The position numbers and the translations under genes are program-made. From the NCBI RefSeq assembly GCF_009601705.1, contig NZ_CP045687.1, positions 1,028,630-1,092,629 on the forward strand: a stretch of DNA of 64,000 nt, in the 5' to 3' direction. How positions within the stretch are numbered: position 1 is the first letter of the stretch; each line of letters starts with the position of its first letter. Source of the stretch: Sulfolobus sp. E5-1-F (GTDB lineage Archaea > Thermoproteota > Thermoprotei_A > Sulfolobales > Sulfolobaceae). Below are positions 10,331 through 19,533 of the stretch, one piece after another. The notes under the pieces are model-generated. The model made no database searches. It was given only the letters and a program-made list of their open reading frames with translations, and was not told where the DNA came from.

Positions 10331-10339
10331 TATTTAAAT
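10331..10339 (-). promoter_or_regulatory. TATA box for the 9462-10301 gene
   Basis: On the minus strand ATTTAAATA sits about 33 bases upstream of the ATG, after a purine-rich GAAAAA that could serve as BRE. Predicted transcription would start some 8-12 bases before the ATG. Confidence 0.5.
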
Positions 10340-10868
10340 TTTTTCCTATTATCTTTTCGTCATTTTTTTAGTTATAATATAATATACACGATTAAGTTAT
10401 AGAATGCTCATTGAAAGATGTATATATATATTACTCAGAACTTATACATTGACAAGGTTTATCATTATCTGATCATTTGGAATAATATGATAATAATAAA
10501 GAAAAATGATATAACTGATTTCTCAGCAATTAGGAATTTCCAGATAGATCTTAAATGAGTTAAATAATATGTTTTCGGGTTCACTAATTTAGGATCAATT
10601 AGTATATAATATATAAATAATGAGTAAAGTTCTTTTTATAGATATATACGACTACGTTATAATCCTAAAATGCTAGACTACTTCTTCGATATCCAGTTTT
10701 CACTCAGTGAGACTTGAAGAAGTTTGACTAATAGATTCGAATGCTAAATGTTATTCCATTTTGTTATTTTAAACTAAAATTAAAGGCATTGCTTATAAAT
10801 AAAAATAGCGTTTTCAAGGTAAATTCCATGAACACTATGCCCGCGATATTCTCTTATGTGCCATTCTT
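10340..10868. other. Intergenic region without a recognisable gene
   Basis: Very AT-rich, with scattered TATA-like runs. No frame here looks coding on either strand; a 68-codon open frame reading into the dehydrogenase gene from the opposite strand has no family resemblance and was set aside. Confidence 0.4.
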
Positions 10869-11735
10869 TCAAGATAAATTCTCATATAGTTTTATTAGTG
10901 CTTGCGTTCCCTTTTCTCCTAATCCTTTAGCTACTAGGGCATTGTAAAGTTGTAGTGTCAGTGCAGTACCAGGTAAAGGTACATTTAGCTTATTTGCAGT
11001 TTCCAATACGTACTTTAGGTCTTTCTTGAGATGAGCAGCTCTAAAACCTGGTTCGTAATCTCCTTTCATCATTTTCGGCATGTAGTATTGTACAGTAAAC
11101 GAGTTTGCTGCACCAGTTGACAGTACTGTAAATAACTTTTCCATGTCTATTCCCGCCTTTTTGGCTAACGTCATTGCTTCCACTACTGCTAACATGCTTA
11201 TCCCAACAACTGTCTGATTTAATAGCTTCAGCATTTGCCCATTTCCCACTTCCCCCGCATGGACTATTGTCTTTCCCATAGCCTCGAGAATGGGCTTAAC
11301 TTTCTGGAATACCTCGTACTTCCCACCAACCATAATTGTCAGCGTACCTTCCCTCGCTCCCTTGTCACCTCCAGTAACTGGGGCATCCAAGAACTCAATA
11401 TTGTACTTGGCTAATCTCTCTGCGAAGCTTTTGGCGTGTTCTGGTGAATTTGTACTCATATCGATGACGATTAAACCTTGATGTACTCCTTGAATAACTC
11501 CATTAGGACCAAAGAGTACCTCCTCGACATCTGGCGCGTCAGTAACCATATCTATTACTACATCGGATTTCTCAGCTACTTCCTTTGGTGTGTTTGCAAT
11601 TGGTACGCCAAGTTTCATGAATGGTTCGGTTTTGCTTTTAGTTCTGTTATAAACTATTAGTGGGAATCCAGCATTATGTATTCTCATTGCCATTGAACTT
11701 CCCATTATGCCAAGTCCAATGAAACCAACCCTCAT
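10869..11735 (-). CDS. 3-hydroxyisobutyrate dehydrogenase-family beta-hydroxyacid dehydrogenase
   Basis: 288 aa from the ATG at 11735, which places the Rossmann loop GLGIMGSSMA at residues 6-15 as is usual; GTG-GTG codons five and four codons upstream are also possible. Seen: FIGLGIMG (NAD(P) binding), APVTGGDKGAREGTL (substrate-binding 'TGG'), and GQMLKLLNQ with the catalytic Lys (about 169). The length matches the family. Members reduce or oxidise 3-hydroxyisobutyrate, glyoxylate/succinic semialdehyde or tartronate semialdehyde; the substrate is not determined. It stands alone, flanked by long non-coding DNA. Confidence 0.88.
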   Translation of the reverse strand: MRVGFIGLGIMGSSMAMRIHNAGFPLIVYNRTKSKTEPFMKLGVPIANTPKEVAEKSDVVIDMVTDAPDVEEVLFGPNGVIQGVHQGLIVIDMSTNSPEHAKSFAERLAKYNIEFLDAPVTGGDKGAREGTLTIMVGGKYEVFQKVKPILEAMGKTIVHAGEVGNGQMLKLLNQTVVGISMLAVVEAMTLAKKAGIDMEKLFTVLSTGAANSFTVQYYMPKMMKGDYEPGFRAAHLKKDLKYVLETANKLNVPLPGTALTLQLYNALVAKGLGEKGTQALIKLYENLS

Positions 11736-12216
11736 ACCTGAGTCCACCACATAATAATATTCGTAGTTACTCTAAAACTTTATGGGTTAGTACGTATTGG
11801 GATTAAGGAGTAGAATATGCCACTTATCGTCTTTAATATTTAGTCTCTTGTGAACTACCCTTTAGCGTTATTATCCAATCCTTAAAACTACGGTAAATAT
11901 TTATATGATATGAAGCTGAAATTGTTGTTTGCCCCTTTTTTATTTAATTGATATTATAGAACGTGTTCTGTAAGCTCTTCTATTTAAAAAGCAACTAATC
12001 TGCGCTTGGTTTTTCATTATGTTAACCCTTTTGCTAATTTCCCGCTTCGCTTTATGAACTAAGTATGCATTATATCATTTAACTTTACCATTAATTTAAA
12101 ACCATCTTGTGCTTTTTCTAAACCAATTGTTTTCGTACAGTTTCAATTTCTCACAATTACAACAACTCAGTTTTTATCAGACGAGGATACAGCCTTAATT
12201 TTCACATTTCGTCAAA
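11736..12216. other. Intergenic region between divergent genes
   Basis: About 480 bp between the hydroxyacid dehydrogenase and the Csa3-like gene. AT-rich, no coding frame of note. Promoters for both genes are expected at its ends; only that of the right-hand gene is clear. Confidence 0.4.
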
Positions 12217-12243
12217 CTTATAAGGTTATAATGGAATAACCTT
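12217..12243 (+). promoter_or_regulatory. Promoter and operator-like inverted repeat of the Csa3-like gene
   Basis: TATA-like CTTATAAG at 12217-12224 lies 26 bp before the ATG at 12247, so the mRNA is probably leaderless. Overlapping it and the expected transcription start is the perfect inverted repeat AAGGTTA-N8-TAACCTT (12222-12243). A regulator bound there would block initiation, which suggests autoregulation. Confidence 0.6.
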
Positions 12244-12246
12244 ACA

Positions 12247-12906
12247 ATGGAAGGAAATACATTAGTGTTTGGTTTAGGATTTACCTCAGAATACATAATT
12301 AGGAACATAACGGAAAGGGGAAGGAGCGATATTGATGAGGTCGTTCTCTTTGGAGTGTTTAACATTGACGATTATAGGAGGAAGCAAGCGGAGAGTGCGT
12401 TAGAGGACGTAAAGAAGTTTCTGAATATTATAAACGTAAAGTATAAGTGGAAATACGTTGACATTAATAGGGACTTCGCAGATATCCTCTATGAAATAGC
12501 CAATGTCCTATCGGGTAAAAAGAGTCTGGAGTTTTACTTGATTGGTGGAATGAGAATAATAAACTTCGCACTGTACTATTACGCAATGTTGGCTAAAGTC
12601 TTTGGGGTAAACGTTAGGGTTTTCAGTTATACAGAGGATATGTCCAAAAAGTACGAATTGCCTGTCGAAATTCCTAGAAGGTTAACTGATAGTGAATTTG
12701 AAATCTTGAAATTGTTCAAGTTCGAGGACTCCATTGAGATAAGTAAAATAGCTGATAAGCTTCAAAAAACTTTATCTACAGTGTCAAAACAGGTTAGCCA
12801 AATGGAACAGGAGGGATTTTTAGAGTGTACAAAGACTAGGCCTAAAACTTGTAAGAAAACTTCTTTTGGCAGAATTGCTTTGACATTCACAGAAGTTATA
12901 GGGTAA
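12247..12906 (+). CDS. csa3: Csa3-like CARF-winged-helix transcriptional regulator
   Basis: 219 aa. N-terminal CARF domain: LVFGLGFTSEYIIRNI (beta1 and helix), KWKYVDINRDFADILYEIANVL and the core motif YLIGGMRIINFALYYYAML (about 98-116), which aligns with the GGMR/MGMR segment of Csa3. C-terminal winged helix: LTDSEFEILKLF, ISKIADKLQKTLSTVSKQVSQMEQEGFLE (about 159-200). Csa3 proteins bind cyclic tetra-adenylate and control adaptation genes or arrays in Sulfolobales. This copy is far from any adaptation genes in the window; the nearest cas genes are 3.8 kb away. Leaderless promoter with an inverted repeat is just upstream. Confidence 0.82.
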   Translation: MEGNTLVFGLGFTSEYIIRNITERGRSDIDEVVLFGVFNIDDYRRKQAESALEDVKKFLNIINVKYKWKYVDINRDFADILYEIANVLSGKKSLEFYLIGGMRIINFALYYYAMLAKVFGVNVRVFSYTEDMSKKYELPVEIPRRLTDSEFEILKLFKFEDSIEISKIADKLQKTLSTVSKQVSQMEQEGFLECTKTRPKTCKKTSFGRIALTFTEVIG

Positions 12907-13032
12907 GCTACTTGCTTATTTACGCTGTAATCCAAAAATTTCTAATTCAAAGAACTAGCGTTCCACTGTTATCTGTAATGAAACTTTTGAAATGCAATTC
13001 TCCTCCCTCGCTAACTATATAATGAATAATTA

Positions 13033-14085
13033 CTACTTCCTATAACTCTCCGTTTCCTTCAATATTCTGCTAAATTCTTTCTCGAAGTTTTCCTTTAACT
13101 CACGTAAAGTTATTGACCACTTATTTTCTTTTGTAAAATGCTCATAAGGTATGGAAGCTGTCATTACATATCTAGGTGATAAAGGGTGAAGATATATCTC
13201 ATGGACGAATTTATACTCAAAAGATAAGGAGTTAATGAACTCTATTATAGGATATAACATGTGCCTCTGACCAACAATAGAAGCGTATATTTTATCATTA
13301 TGCAAATAAGACACCCTTAAGAGAGTTACAATCCTACTCAACTCCCTAACAATTTCATCATTAACGTCATTAACGATCAACGAAATCCTAAAATCAAGTT
13401 TACCCAAATAAGTGTAAAAAGCGTCAACCAAACCCCTACCAACAACGTGATTAAAGTAATGATAAATAACCTCATCCGTTGTCACCCCAATAGATCTCGC
13501 TATCTCATCCCACGACCTTAAGGGATTTTCTTGTTTCTTTCCCAACGCGTAAATATCAACCCAATCTGGGCTAAAGTCATCACTCAAATCCGGCAACTGA
13601 AAAGCCTCCCTAGGCTTATCCAAAATAGCCCTCTCAAACGTTAAACTCTCAAAATTAAATGCTGAGTAATCAACTGGGTAAATTTCCCTCTTGTATTCTA
13701 GATAAGTCTCATAATCCTTAATCAACCCCATCTCACTCATCTTCTCCAAAATCTGAACAAAATCCCACCTACCCCTAGGAAACACGACATCTAGAATAAT
13801 GGTATTGTTAATCATGGCATCTCTTAATGACGCCATTATCATACCGTCAAGTAAATAGTAGAAATCTTTAGGTTTTAGAGTGAAATCCTTCAATTTAACG
13901 GTAGTGTGAAAGAGTGATATTCCTAGGGAGGAGAACCTAGGTGTAGGAGCTACTAGTATTTTAAGCATCGAAAGTACACCCTTTACGTTTTCTATCCCGG
14001 TCAACTTACTCAATAAGTCGTAATTGTGATCGCCAAACCTCTGAACGTAGTATAACAGTTTGGACAGTTTTATTGAATTACTCAT
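13033..14085 (-). CDS. Putative DNA-binding regulator, family not recognised
   Basis: 350 aa, soluble. A helix-turn-helix-like segment SWDEIARSIGVTTDEVIYHYF lies around residues 192-212. The part after it (LDFRISLIVNDVNDEIVREL...LHNDKIYASIV) alternates strand and helix like the ligand-binding RAM domain of Lrp regulators, and the N-terminus may hold a second HTH. I infer a transcriptional regulator, not more. It converges with the Csa3-like gene with 126 bp between the two stops. Its promoter is leaderless (TATA at 14108-14117). Mapping of its sites could show whether it belongs to the CRISPR circuit; the sequence does not. Confidence 0.6.
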   Translation of the reverse strand: MSNSIKLSKLLYYVQRFGDHNYDLLSKLTGIENVKGVLSMLKILVAPTPRFSSLGISLFHTTVKLKDFTLKPKDFYYLLDGMIMASLRDAMINNTIILDVVFPRGRWDFVQILEKMSEMGLIKDYETYLEYKREIYPVDYSAFNFESLTFERAILDKPREAFQLPDLSDDFSPDWVDIYALGKKQENPLRSWDEIARSIGVTTDEVIYHYFNHVVGRGLVDAFYTYLGKLDFRISLIVNDVNDEIVRELSRIVTLLRVSYLHNDKIYASIVGQRHMLYPIIEFINSLSFEYKFVHEIYLHPLSPRYVMTASIPYEHFTKENKWSITLRELKENFEKEFSRILKETESYRK

Positions 14086-14107
14086 TGTCTATAATAATGT
14101 ATAATTT

Positions 14108-14117
14108 AATATAAAAA
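14108..14117 (-). promoter_or_regulatory. TATA box for the 13033-14085 gene
   Basis: Minus-strand TTTTATATTA centred about 27 bp before the ATG at 14085, the spacing of leaderless Sulfolobus promoters. Confidence 0.5.
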
Positions 14118-15073
14118 GAAAGTGTACAAAGCCTTAAAAAGAGTTTAAGAATATTCCGACGTATGTTAAAAGTTTTTAGTAAGATAAGACAATACTGATA
14201 TTGATATCGTAATTGACAATATAAGACATATGATGAGAAAACCCTTTTCTAGCAGGAGATTTTTATGAATTAGAGAGTTTTTATTTTATAAAATGGAAAG
14301 ACTAAAAACTTTTCGCTAATTTACTAGAATTCTATTCTATTATGATATTTCGTTTTAGAGAAAATTAGGAGTGACCTTATCGTTTATTTTACCTTTTATG
14401 GGGGGGGGTTAGAGGGTAAAAATCCCTTTGCAGATAACCTCTTTTTATCGGAGAGAAAAAACGTTAGACCTTACCTAAAAGAGCTATTTTTCCACAAGGA
14501 TTTCAATCTGTGAAGAACAAATTCTCCATAACCTCTCACTTGTATAGAGTTTTCATCTTCAAACTAACGAAAAGAACAATGTATCCTTAAAATTAGAAGT
14601 ATTCATATGATTAGCTTTATGGAGTTAACATAAACTGTATAAAAGTATAAGAATAGGATTTTTTACAATTATTAGTATTATTAGTGAATGCTTATGAGGA
14701 TTTGCTTATAAATTTAAAAATGTAGAATTCCAATAGCTTATAGTCTTTGGGGAAGAATCTCAACATACACTTTAATTTAAGTCAGTAAATGTAATTGGAG
14801 CAATAATATAATAGATGGTAAAGAAATTTATAAATGGCTACTCATTTCGTCCTTAATAAGAAGAGCTGAAAAGCTATACCGTGTTGAAAGAACCTTTTAT
14901 TGGGACCATGATTATACAAACTGCTGTACTTTTGGTGTCATATATGTTACAGGTGTGCAGTGACTAGACATGTCATGGATTCTCACTCCTCAAGAAGGAA
15001 TTAACTATAAAAATATTTTTAATTAAGTAAAAATCAATATAAACTCTATTTTATCATATTGTCTTAGTAAGTC
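14118..15073. other. Intergenic region, about 1 kb, no gene recognised
   Basis: No convincing frame on either strand. One oddity is a run of nine G at 14400-14408, unusual in such AT-rich DNA. The stretch may contain decayed sequence, but I could not match it to anything else in the window. Confidence 0.4.
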
Positions 15074-15082
15074 TTTTATATA
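15074..15082 (+). promoter_or_regulatory. TATA box for the GntR-family gene
   Basis: TTTTATATA about 28-34 bp before the GTG (15106) and ATG (15112) start candidates, consistent with a leaderless or nearly leaderless transcript. Confidence 0.5.
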
Positions 15083-15105
15083 GGTAGATAATATAAAGTT
15101 ATAGA

Positions 15106-15801
15106 GTGACAATGCCCATAGATAACAATCACACTAGGGAGAAAAGTGAACTCATATACAACATGATAAAGGACGGTATATTGAAAGGAAAGTATTTGCC
15201 AGGAGAGAGGTTATCTGAGGAGAATTTGGCTAAAGAGTACGGTGTGAGTAGAAATACAATTAGAATTGTCTTGGCTAGATTGGAAAAAGATGGTCTAGTA
15301 ATGAAGACCTCAAGTGGTAAAATTGTGGCTTTTGTGGATTACGATGAGGCTATACAAATTTTAGAGGTTAGGGAAGTACTTGACGGGTATTTGGCTAGAC
15401 TCGCGGCGAAGAGAATTACGGATAAACAGCTGGAGGAATTGGAGAGAATACTTAACGAAATGAAGAGAATTATAGAGGCAAAGGAGTATCATAAATACTC
15501 TCAACTAAATGAGGTCTTCCATAATATAATATATGAGGCCTCTGGAAATATGGTAGCAGTTAAGTTAATTAAGAGTTTGAGGTTAAGGATGGTACGCGTA
15601 CAATATCTTACCTCATTGTTGCCAGGTAGATCTAATAAATCAATTGAAGAGCACGAGAGAATATTGAATGCATTAAGACTGCATGATGAGGATGAGGCTG
15701 AGAGAATGGCTAGATTACACGTTGCAAGTGTAAGGGAAGCTATAAAGAATAACGTACCGTTATTAAATCTAAAGGTAAAGGAGGAAAATAGTTTAGATTG
15801 A
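15106..15801 (+). CDS. GntR-family transcriptional regulator with FCD (FadR C-terminal) domain
   Basis: 231 aa. N-terminal GntR winged helix: IYNMIKDGILKGKYLPGERLSEENLAKEYGVSRNTIRIVLARLEKDGLV (about 17-65). C-terminal helical FCD domain with metal-binding-type residues: HNIIYEASGN (about 143-152), EHERILNAL (about 186-194) and HVASVRE. FCD regulators respond to small organic acids. The start is GTG at 15106 or ATG at 15112, both compatible with the TATA box. The neighbour is an amidase, convergent on the minus strand. It may control the aromatic or amide catabolic genes to the right, but no operator was found. Confidence 0.9.
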   Translation: MTMPIDNNHTREKSELIYNMIKDGILKGKYLPGERLSEENLAKEYGVSRNTIRIVLARLEKDGLVMKTSSGKIVAFVDYDEAIQILEVREVLDGYLARLAAKRITDKQLEELERILNEMKRIIEAKEYHKYSQLNEVFHNIIYEASGNMVAVKLIKSLRLRMVRVQYLTSLLPGRSNKSIEEHERILNALRLHDEDEAERMARLHVASVREAIKNNVPLLNLKVKEENSLD

Positions 15802-15943
15802 ACATTATTTTCAATAACTTGTTTATATTCTTCTTCAGAAGTCTATCTTAAGCTGTATCAATTAGATGAAAACCCACTTCAATTAGTTTCGGCATGTTTT
15901 TACTCACATGGTTTATTATTACGGATCTTTTTGCTTGTGTTGA

Positions 15944-17284
15944 TTATCTACCAAGAATTCCTTCAATTCGTTTAGCTATTTTAAGGAGCTTTTCGTCCTC
16001 CTTAGGTTTTCCTATAATTTGCAAACCCCACGGTAATGAACTAACCTTACCCGCTGGTATTGAGATGGCCGGAGCTCCAAAGAAATTGGGTAATGCAATG
16101 TACTTAGTTAACAAGTTTCTGTACTCCAATTCTTTATTCTTAACTTCACTAATCTCTGGTGCAACTATTGGGGTTGTTGGAGTTATGATCGCGTCTACGT
16201 TTAGCCTAAGGAAGTCAATTAGCATTGTCTCTCTTAGCTTTAACGCGTTTATGTACTCATAAGCTGGAATTTTTAACCCTATCCGTATCAATTCAGCTAT
16301 GTCATTAGGATAATCTGATTCCCTTTCTTTAAACTGATCGTGATGAAAGCTAGCGCTCTCACTTAGTCTTATTACCCTGGCTATTTCTGTTATCTTTCTT
16401 ATAAAGTCGATATTTAGTTTCACTAGATCTATACCATTACTTTCAAGGAAGGGGAGTAATTTGAAGAACTCCTTCTCTACATCGAATTGCTCATCGGCAA
16501 TATATCCTAGCCTTAGTCTCCCCTCTAAGCCTTTACTCACTTCTAAGGGATCAATACTTTCTATAAAAACGCTTGCAAAGTAGGCTGAATCAACTACACT
16601 CCTTGTTAGGAAGCCTATTGTGTCGAAACTCCAAGCAGTAGGATATAAACCCTTTGTGCTAATCAAACCATAGCTGGGTTTATAGCCTACTACTCCACAT
16701 AATGATGCTGGGACTCTGATCGAACCAAACGTATCAGTACCTATGGAGGCTTTAACACTACCCACAGCAACTGTTACAGCTGAACCCCCACTAGAACCCC
16801 CAGATATCTTGTTAGGATCATGGGGGTTCCTAACTGGTCCGAAGTCTGATGATACGTTACTTACACCTCCTGCTAGTGCGTGTAAATTGGTCTTACCTAT
16901 TATTATGCCATCAGAATTCTTTATCTCCACTACAACATCAGCGTCAAATGAGGGTATGAAGTTCTTGTAGATTTTTGACGCTACTGTTGTCAGAATATTT
17001 TTTGTGTAAATGTTGTCCTTAACTGGGATAGGTATACCTATTAGCTTACCTACCTTCATGTTATTTCTTACTATCTTATCTATAAGTCTTAGATGCTCTT
17101 CCGAGGGAGGAACAATAGTGATATAACTGTTGAACCTCTCATTCTCAATCCGAATTTTCTCTAAGGTACTGGAGATTAGCTCTGATGGAAGAAGATTCCC
17201 TCTTATTATTTCATGAACTTGTTCAATTAGCTCTGCGTTTCTATTATCGGTTAAAAGTTTATCGAGAATTATGTCTAAACTCAT
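15944..17284 (-). CDS. Amidase signature family protein (GatA-like amidohydrolase)
   Basis: 446 aa, normal length. The amidase signature is clear: VKDN with the catalytic Lys (about 86), GGSSGGSAVTVAVGSVKASIGTDTFGSIRVPA (about 160-191) with the cis-Ser and nucleophile Ser of the Ser-cisSer-Lys triad, and FDTIGFLTRSVVD. Such enzymes hydrolyse amides, including aryl amides, or act in Gln-tRNA transamidation; no GatB/C/D/E partner lies nearby, so a catabolic amidase is likelier. Leaderless: TATA at 17309-17316. Position beside the aromatic island is suggestive only. Confidence 0.9.
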   Translation of the reverse strand: MSLDIILDKLLTDNRNAELIEQVHEIIRGNLLPSELISSTLEKIRIENERFNSYITIVPPSEEHLRLIDKIVRNNMKVGKLIGIPIPVKDNIYTKNILTTVASKIYKNFIPSFDADVVVEIKNSDGIIIGKTNLHALAGGVSNVSSDFGPVRNPHDPNKISGGSSGGSAVTVAVGSVKASIGTDTFGSIRVPASLCGVVGYKPSYGLISTKGLYPTAWSFDTIGFLTRSVVDSAYFASVFIESIDPLEVSKGLEGRLRLGYIADEQFDVEKEFFKLLPFLESNGIDLVKLNIDFIRKITEIARVIRLSESASFHHDQFKERESDYPNDIAELIRIGLKIPAYEYINALKLRETMLIDFLRLNVDAIITPTTPIVAPEISEVKNKELEYRNLLTKYIALPNFFGAPAISIPAGKVSSLPWGLQIIGKPKEDEKLLKIAKRIEGILGR

Positions 17285-17308
17285 AATCTATTTCTTGCCA
17301 GTTAGAGT

Positions 17309-17316
17309 CTTATATT
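17309..17316 (-). promoter_or_regulatory. TATA box for the amidase gene
   Basis: Minus-strand AATATAAG centred about 28 bp before the ATG at 17284. Confidence 0.5.
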
Positions 17317-17829
17317 TTTTATACAAGTACTTCTATGAGGTTAATATATGTGAGGAATAAACTATGATGAAAATCGTTTATATAGATTGATGGGATAACT
17401 AAAATATTATCTACTATAGTTGGGTTTAAGAAGGAGGAGATTTATTTTTTAAATTTCTTATCATTATTAAGATGAACATCGTTCAAGGGAGTTAAATATT
17501 TTTCTCCTTTTTCTTATAAATAATAAGTTTAATTACTAGAGCTAAGGCTTTTAGTGGATAACTGTTAGTTGCGTATAAGAGGAAAGGTGAGCTGGTTGAG
17601 TAGTATAGAGGAATTGTTAATGAATCTATACTTTTCTAAATCGGCTTAAACCATAACTTAGCTAATAATTATTTTGATAGTAAGATATAAACTTACATAC
17701 GAAAGTTGCATGAATATAATTAGGAAATATTAAATCAAGTTCTAAGAGGGCATAATTCTAACTGAACTGGAGTTCTGCCTCTCATAAAGGTGTGTTTCAA
17801 AATTAACTTCGTGGAATGAACAAAAAGTA
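17317..17829. other. Intergenic region upstream of ISC1173
   Basis: About 510 bp with no supported gene. It is the target region of the insertion; the duplicated target starts at 17830. Confidence 0.4.
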
Positions 17830-17837
17830 ACCATGTT

Positions 17838-19010
17838 GGGAGTGTTCTCATGCAGTCATCTTATTCGAAAAGTATTAGTAAAATTATATCAGACTAGAAA
17901 TTTTTATAATTACTCATCTTAACCTATAGGTTAAGGAATTAGAACGCTAAGGACGGTCTCTAGAATAAGGTTTATGTGCGAGGATTACGAGATTCTCTGT
18001 GAGGCTATTACAGATGGATCCCGTAATCCTCGCACAACTAATACTTTTGATTTTAAGAAATTTAAATCTTAAGCCAAGAAAGTACGAGCTAAAGGATCTT
18101 GCACTAGCGTTAGCAGCATACTCCTTGGGAGTTCAGATCACGAAAATAGGAATCCCACCATCAACACTATACTACTACGTGAAGAAAGTGGGAATAAGAA
18201 GGAGAAGGGAGAAGAGACCAACATGCCCATCATGCAACTCCAACAGAGTAGTCAAGAACGGCTCATCCAGAGGGAAAGAAAAATACAAGTGTAAAGCGTG
18301 TGGAAGAACGTTTTACAACACGTTGAAGCACAGAATGGATAGAAAACAAAGGGAGAGAATCTTAAAGGAGTACTTGAACAGGATGAGCATGAGGGCGATA
18401 TCAAGAGTTGAGGGAAAACCATTAACTACTATCTACAGCCTAATGAAGAGGATTGGAACAAAGGCCTTCACGAGCTTGGTAATATTGAGGGGTCAACTCA
18501 AGGGTTTCACTGCTAAGTCTACAGTGTTTGACGAGTTCTGGACTTATCTTCGTGTTAGGCATGGGAAGGTTAGAGCGGATCTCTGGATTTGGACTGCTCT
18601 TTCTGATGGGGTACCTTTTTACGAGTCTGGGGACAGAAGTTATGGGACTTTCCGTCTCCTCTTGAGCTGGTTACCTAGGAGTGGGATAAACTATACTGAT
18701 CACTACTGTGTTTATCAAGTTCTTGATAAACGCGTAGCTAGTAAGAAGTACACTTACATTGTGGAGAGCCATAATTCTTGGTGTAGGTCTCATCTTGCTA
18801 GGTTAGCTAGGGATACTAGGGCTGTTAATAGGAGTCAGAGGATGGTGGAATATAGCTTGGCCTTGTTGAACGTTATGTATCCTCACGTATTCTCTAGGGA
18901 GATAACGCCCTTAAACGAGACTTACTTGAGGGCAGTACAGTATATTAGAGATGATCTGATATAAATTTACTAACAGTTCTCGAATAAGATGACTGCATGA
19001 GAACACTCCC
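17838..19010 (+). mobile_element. ISC1173 insertion sequence (IS1 family), intact, 1173 bp
   Basis: The ends are inverted repeats: left GGGAGTGTTCTCATGCAGTC and right GACTGCATGAGAACACTCCC; the match continues inward (ATCTTATTCGA). The element is flanked by the 8-bp direct repeat ACCATGTT (17830-17837 and 19011-19018), a fresh-looking target duplication of the size IS1-family elements make. The length is exactly 1173 bp, and it carries a full transposase gene, so it may still be active. Confidence 0.95.
17999..18964 (+). CDS. IS1-family transposase of ISC1173
   Basis: 321 aa in one frame, without the frameshift used by bacterial IS1. It starts at GTG 17999 (an ATG follows at 18014). N-terminal helical DNA-binding part, then a zinc ribbon CPSCNSNRVVKNGSSRGKEKYKCKAC split over residues about 79-104, an HTH (YLNRMSMRAISRVEGKPLTTIYSLMKR) and the DDE catalytic part: DEFWTYL (first Asp), IWTALSDG (second Asp) and VESHNSWCRSHLARLARDTRAV (Glu) as in InsB. 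The protein looks complete. It catalyses cut or copy movement of its own element and possibly of the solo ends at 9199 and 44680. Confidence 0.93.
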   Translation: MRLLQMDPVILAQLILLILRNLNLKPRKYELKDLALALAAYSLGVQITKIGIPPSTLYYYVKKVGIRRRREKRPTCPSCNSNRVVKNGSSRGKEKYKCKACGRTFYNTLKHRMDRKQRERILKEYLNRMSMRAISRVEGKPLTTIYSLMKRIGTKAFTSLVILRGQLKGFTAKSTVFDEFWTYLRVRHGKVRADLWIWTALSDGVPFYESGDRSYGTFRLLLSWLPRSGINYTDHYCVYQVLDKRVASKKYTYIVESHNSWCRSHLARLARDTRAVNRSQRMVEYSLALLNVMYPHVFSREITPLNETYLRAVQYIRDDLI

Positions 19011-19303
19011 ACCATGTTTAACTGTAATCTTTTTTTGACAAATTGATACCTATTCTTTAGGCTATTCTAATTAAATCAAGACTAGATAATTGCCACTTTA
19101 TAGCGCTATCAAGTGGTTCAGCATCATCGTTTGCTATCCTTTAATTCGCTGTATAGTCTAGGACTTTACCATTAAATAATGATATGAACGTAAAGAAAAC
19201 TATTCTCCCACTTCTATATTAGACGCAAAGTAGGCAATTTTGATAAAACGTACATGTAAAGTACGCTATGGCTTCAAAATCTCATGGAACTTAATTAAAA
19301 ATT

Positions 19304-19522
19304 CTATATTTTCTGATACTTTTGTATAATTATACTTTTAATCAATTCCAGTAGTTCGTCTTCATCAAGTAAGGTTAGAAAATCTAGCATTAGTGGGTCG
19401 AGCCAAATCTTTCTATTGAATCTTTTAGATTCTATGTTAAGTCTTACCCCATTTGCCTCATTATCAACTTTTATCACCACATGGGCGAACTCGTTAACCA
19501 GATCGATTTCATTTTTTGACAA
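19304..19522 (-). CDS. Small RHO-linked protein (family shared with 23494-23724)
   Basis: 72 aa starting at TTG (19522), seven bases after GGTG. It follows the oxygenase beta gene by 11 bp in the same operon. It aligns along its whole length with the 76-aa protein that follows the second alpha-beta pair: E-[FY]-A-[HY]-V-[VL]-I, R-L-[NE]-I, FN.K..LDPL and a C-terminal acidic helix. No cysteines, so it is not a ferredoxin. A third structural subunit or assembly/coupling protein of these Rieske oxygenases is the obvious guess; I know of no named family. Confidence 0.7.
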   Translation of the reverse strand: MSKNEIDLVNEFAHVVIKVDNEANGVRLNIESKRFNRKIWLDPLMLDFLTLLDEDELLELIKSIIIQKYQKI

Positions 19523-19533
19523 AGGTTGACACC

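Noticed and set aside
14400-14408. Run of nine G as a quadruplex or slippage signal
   Set aside because: A single run with no partner G tracts near by; no gene frame crosses it.
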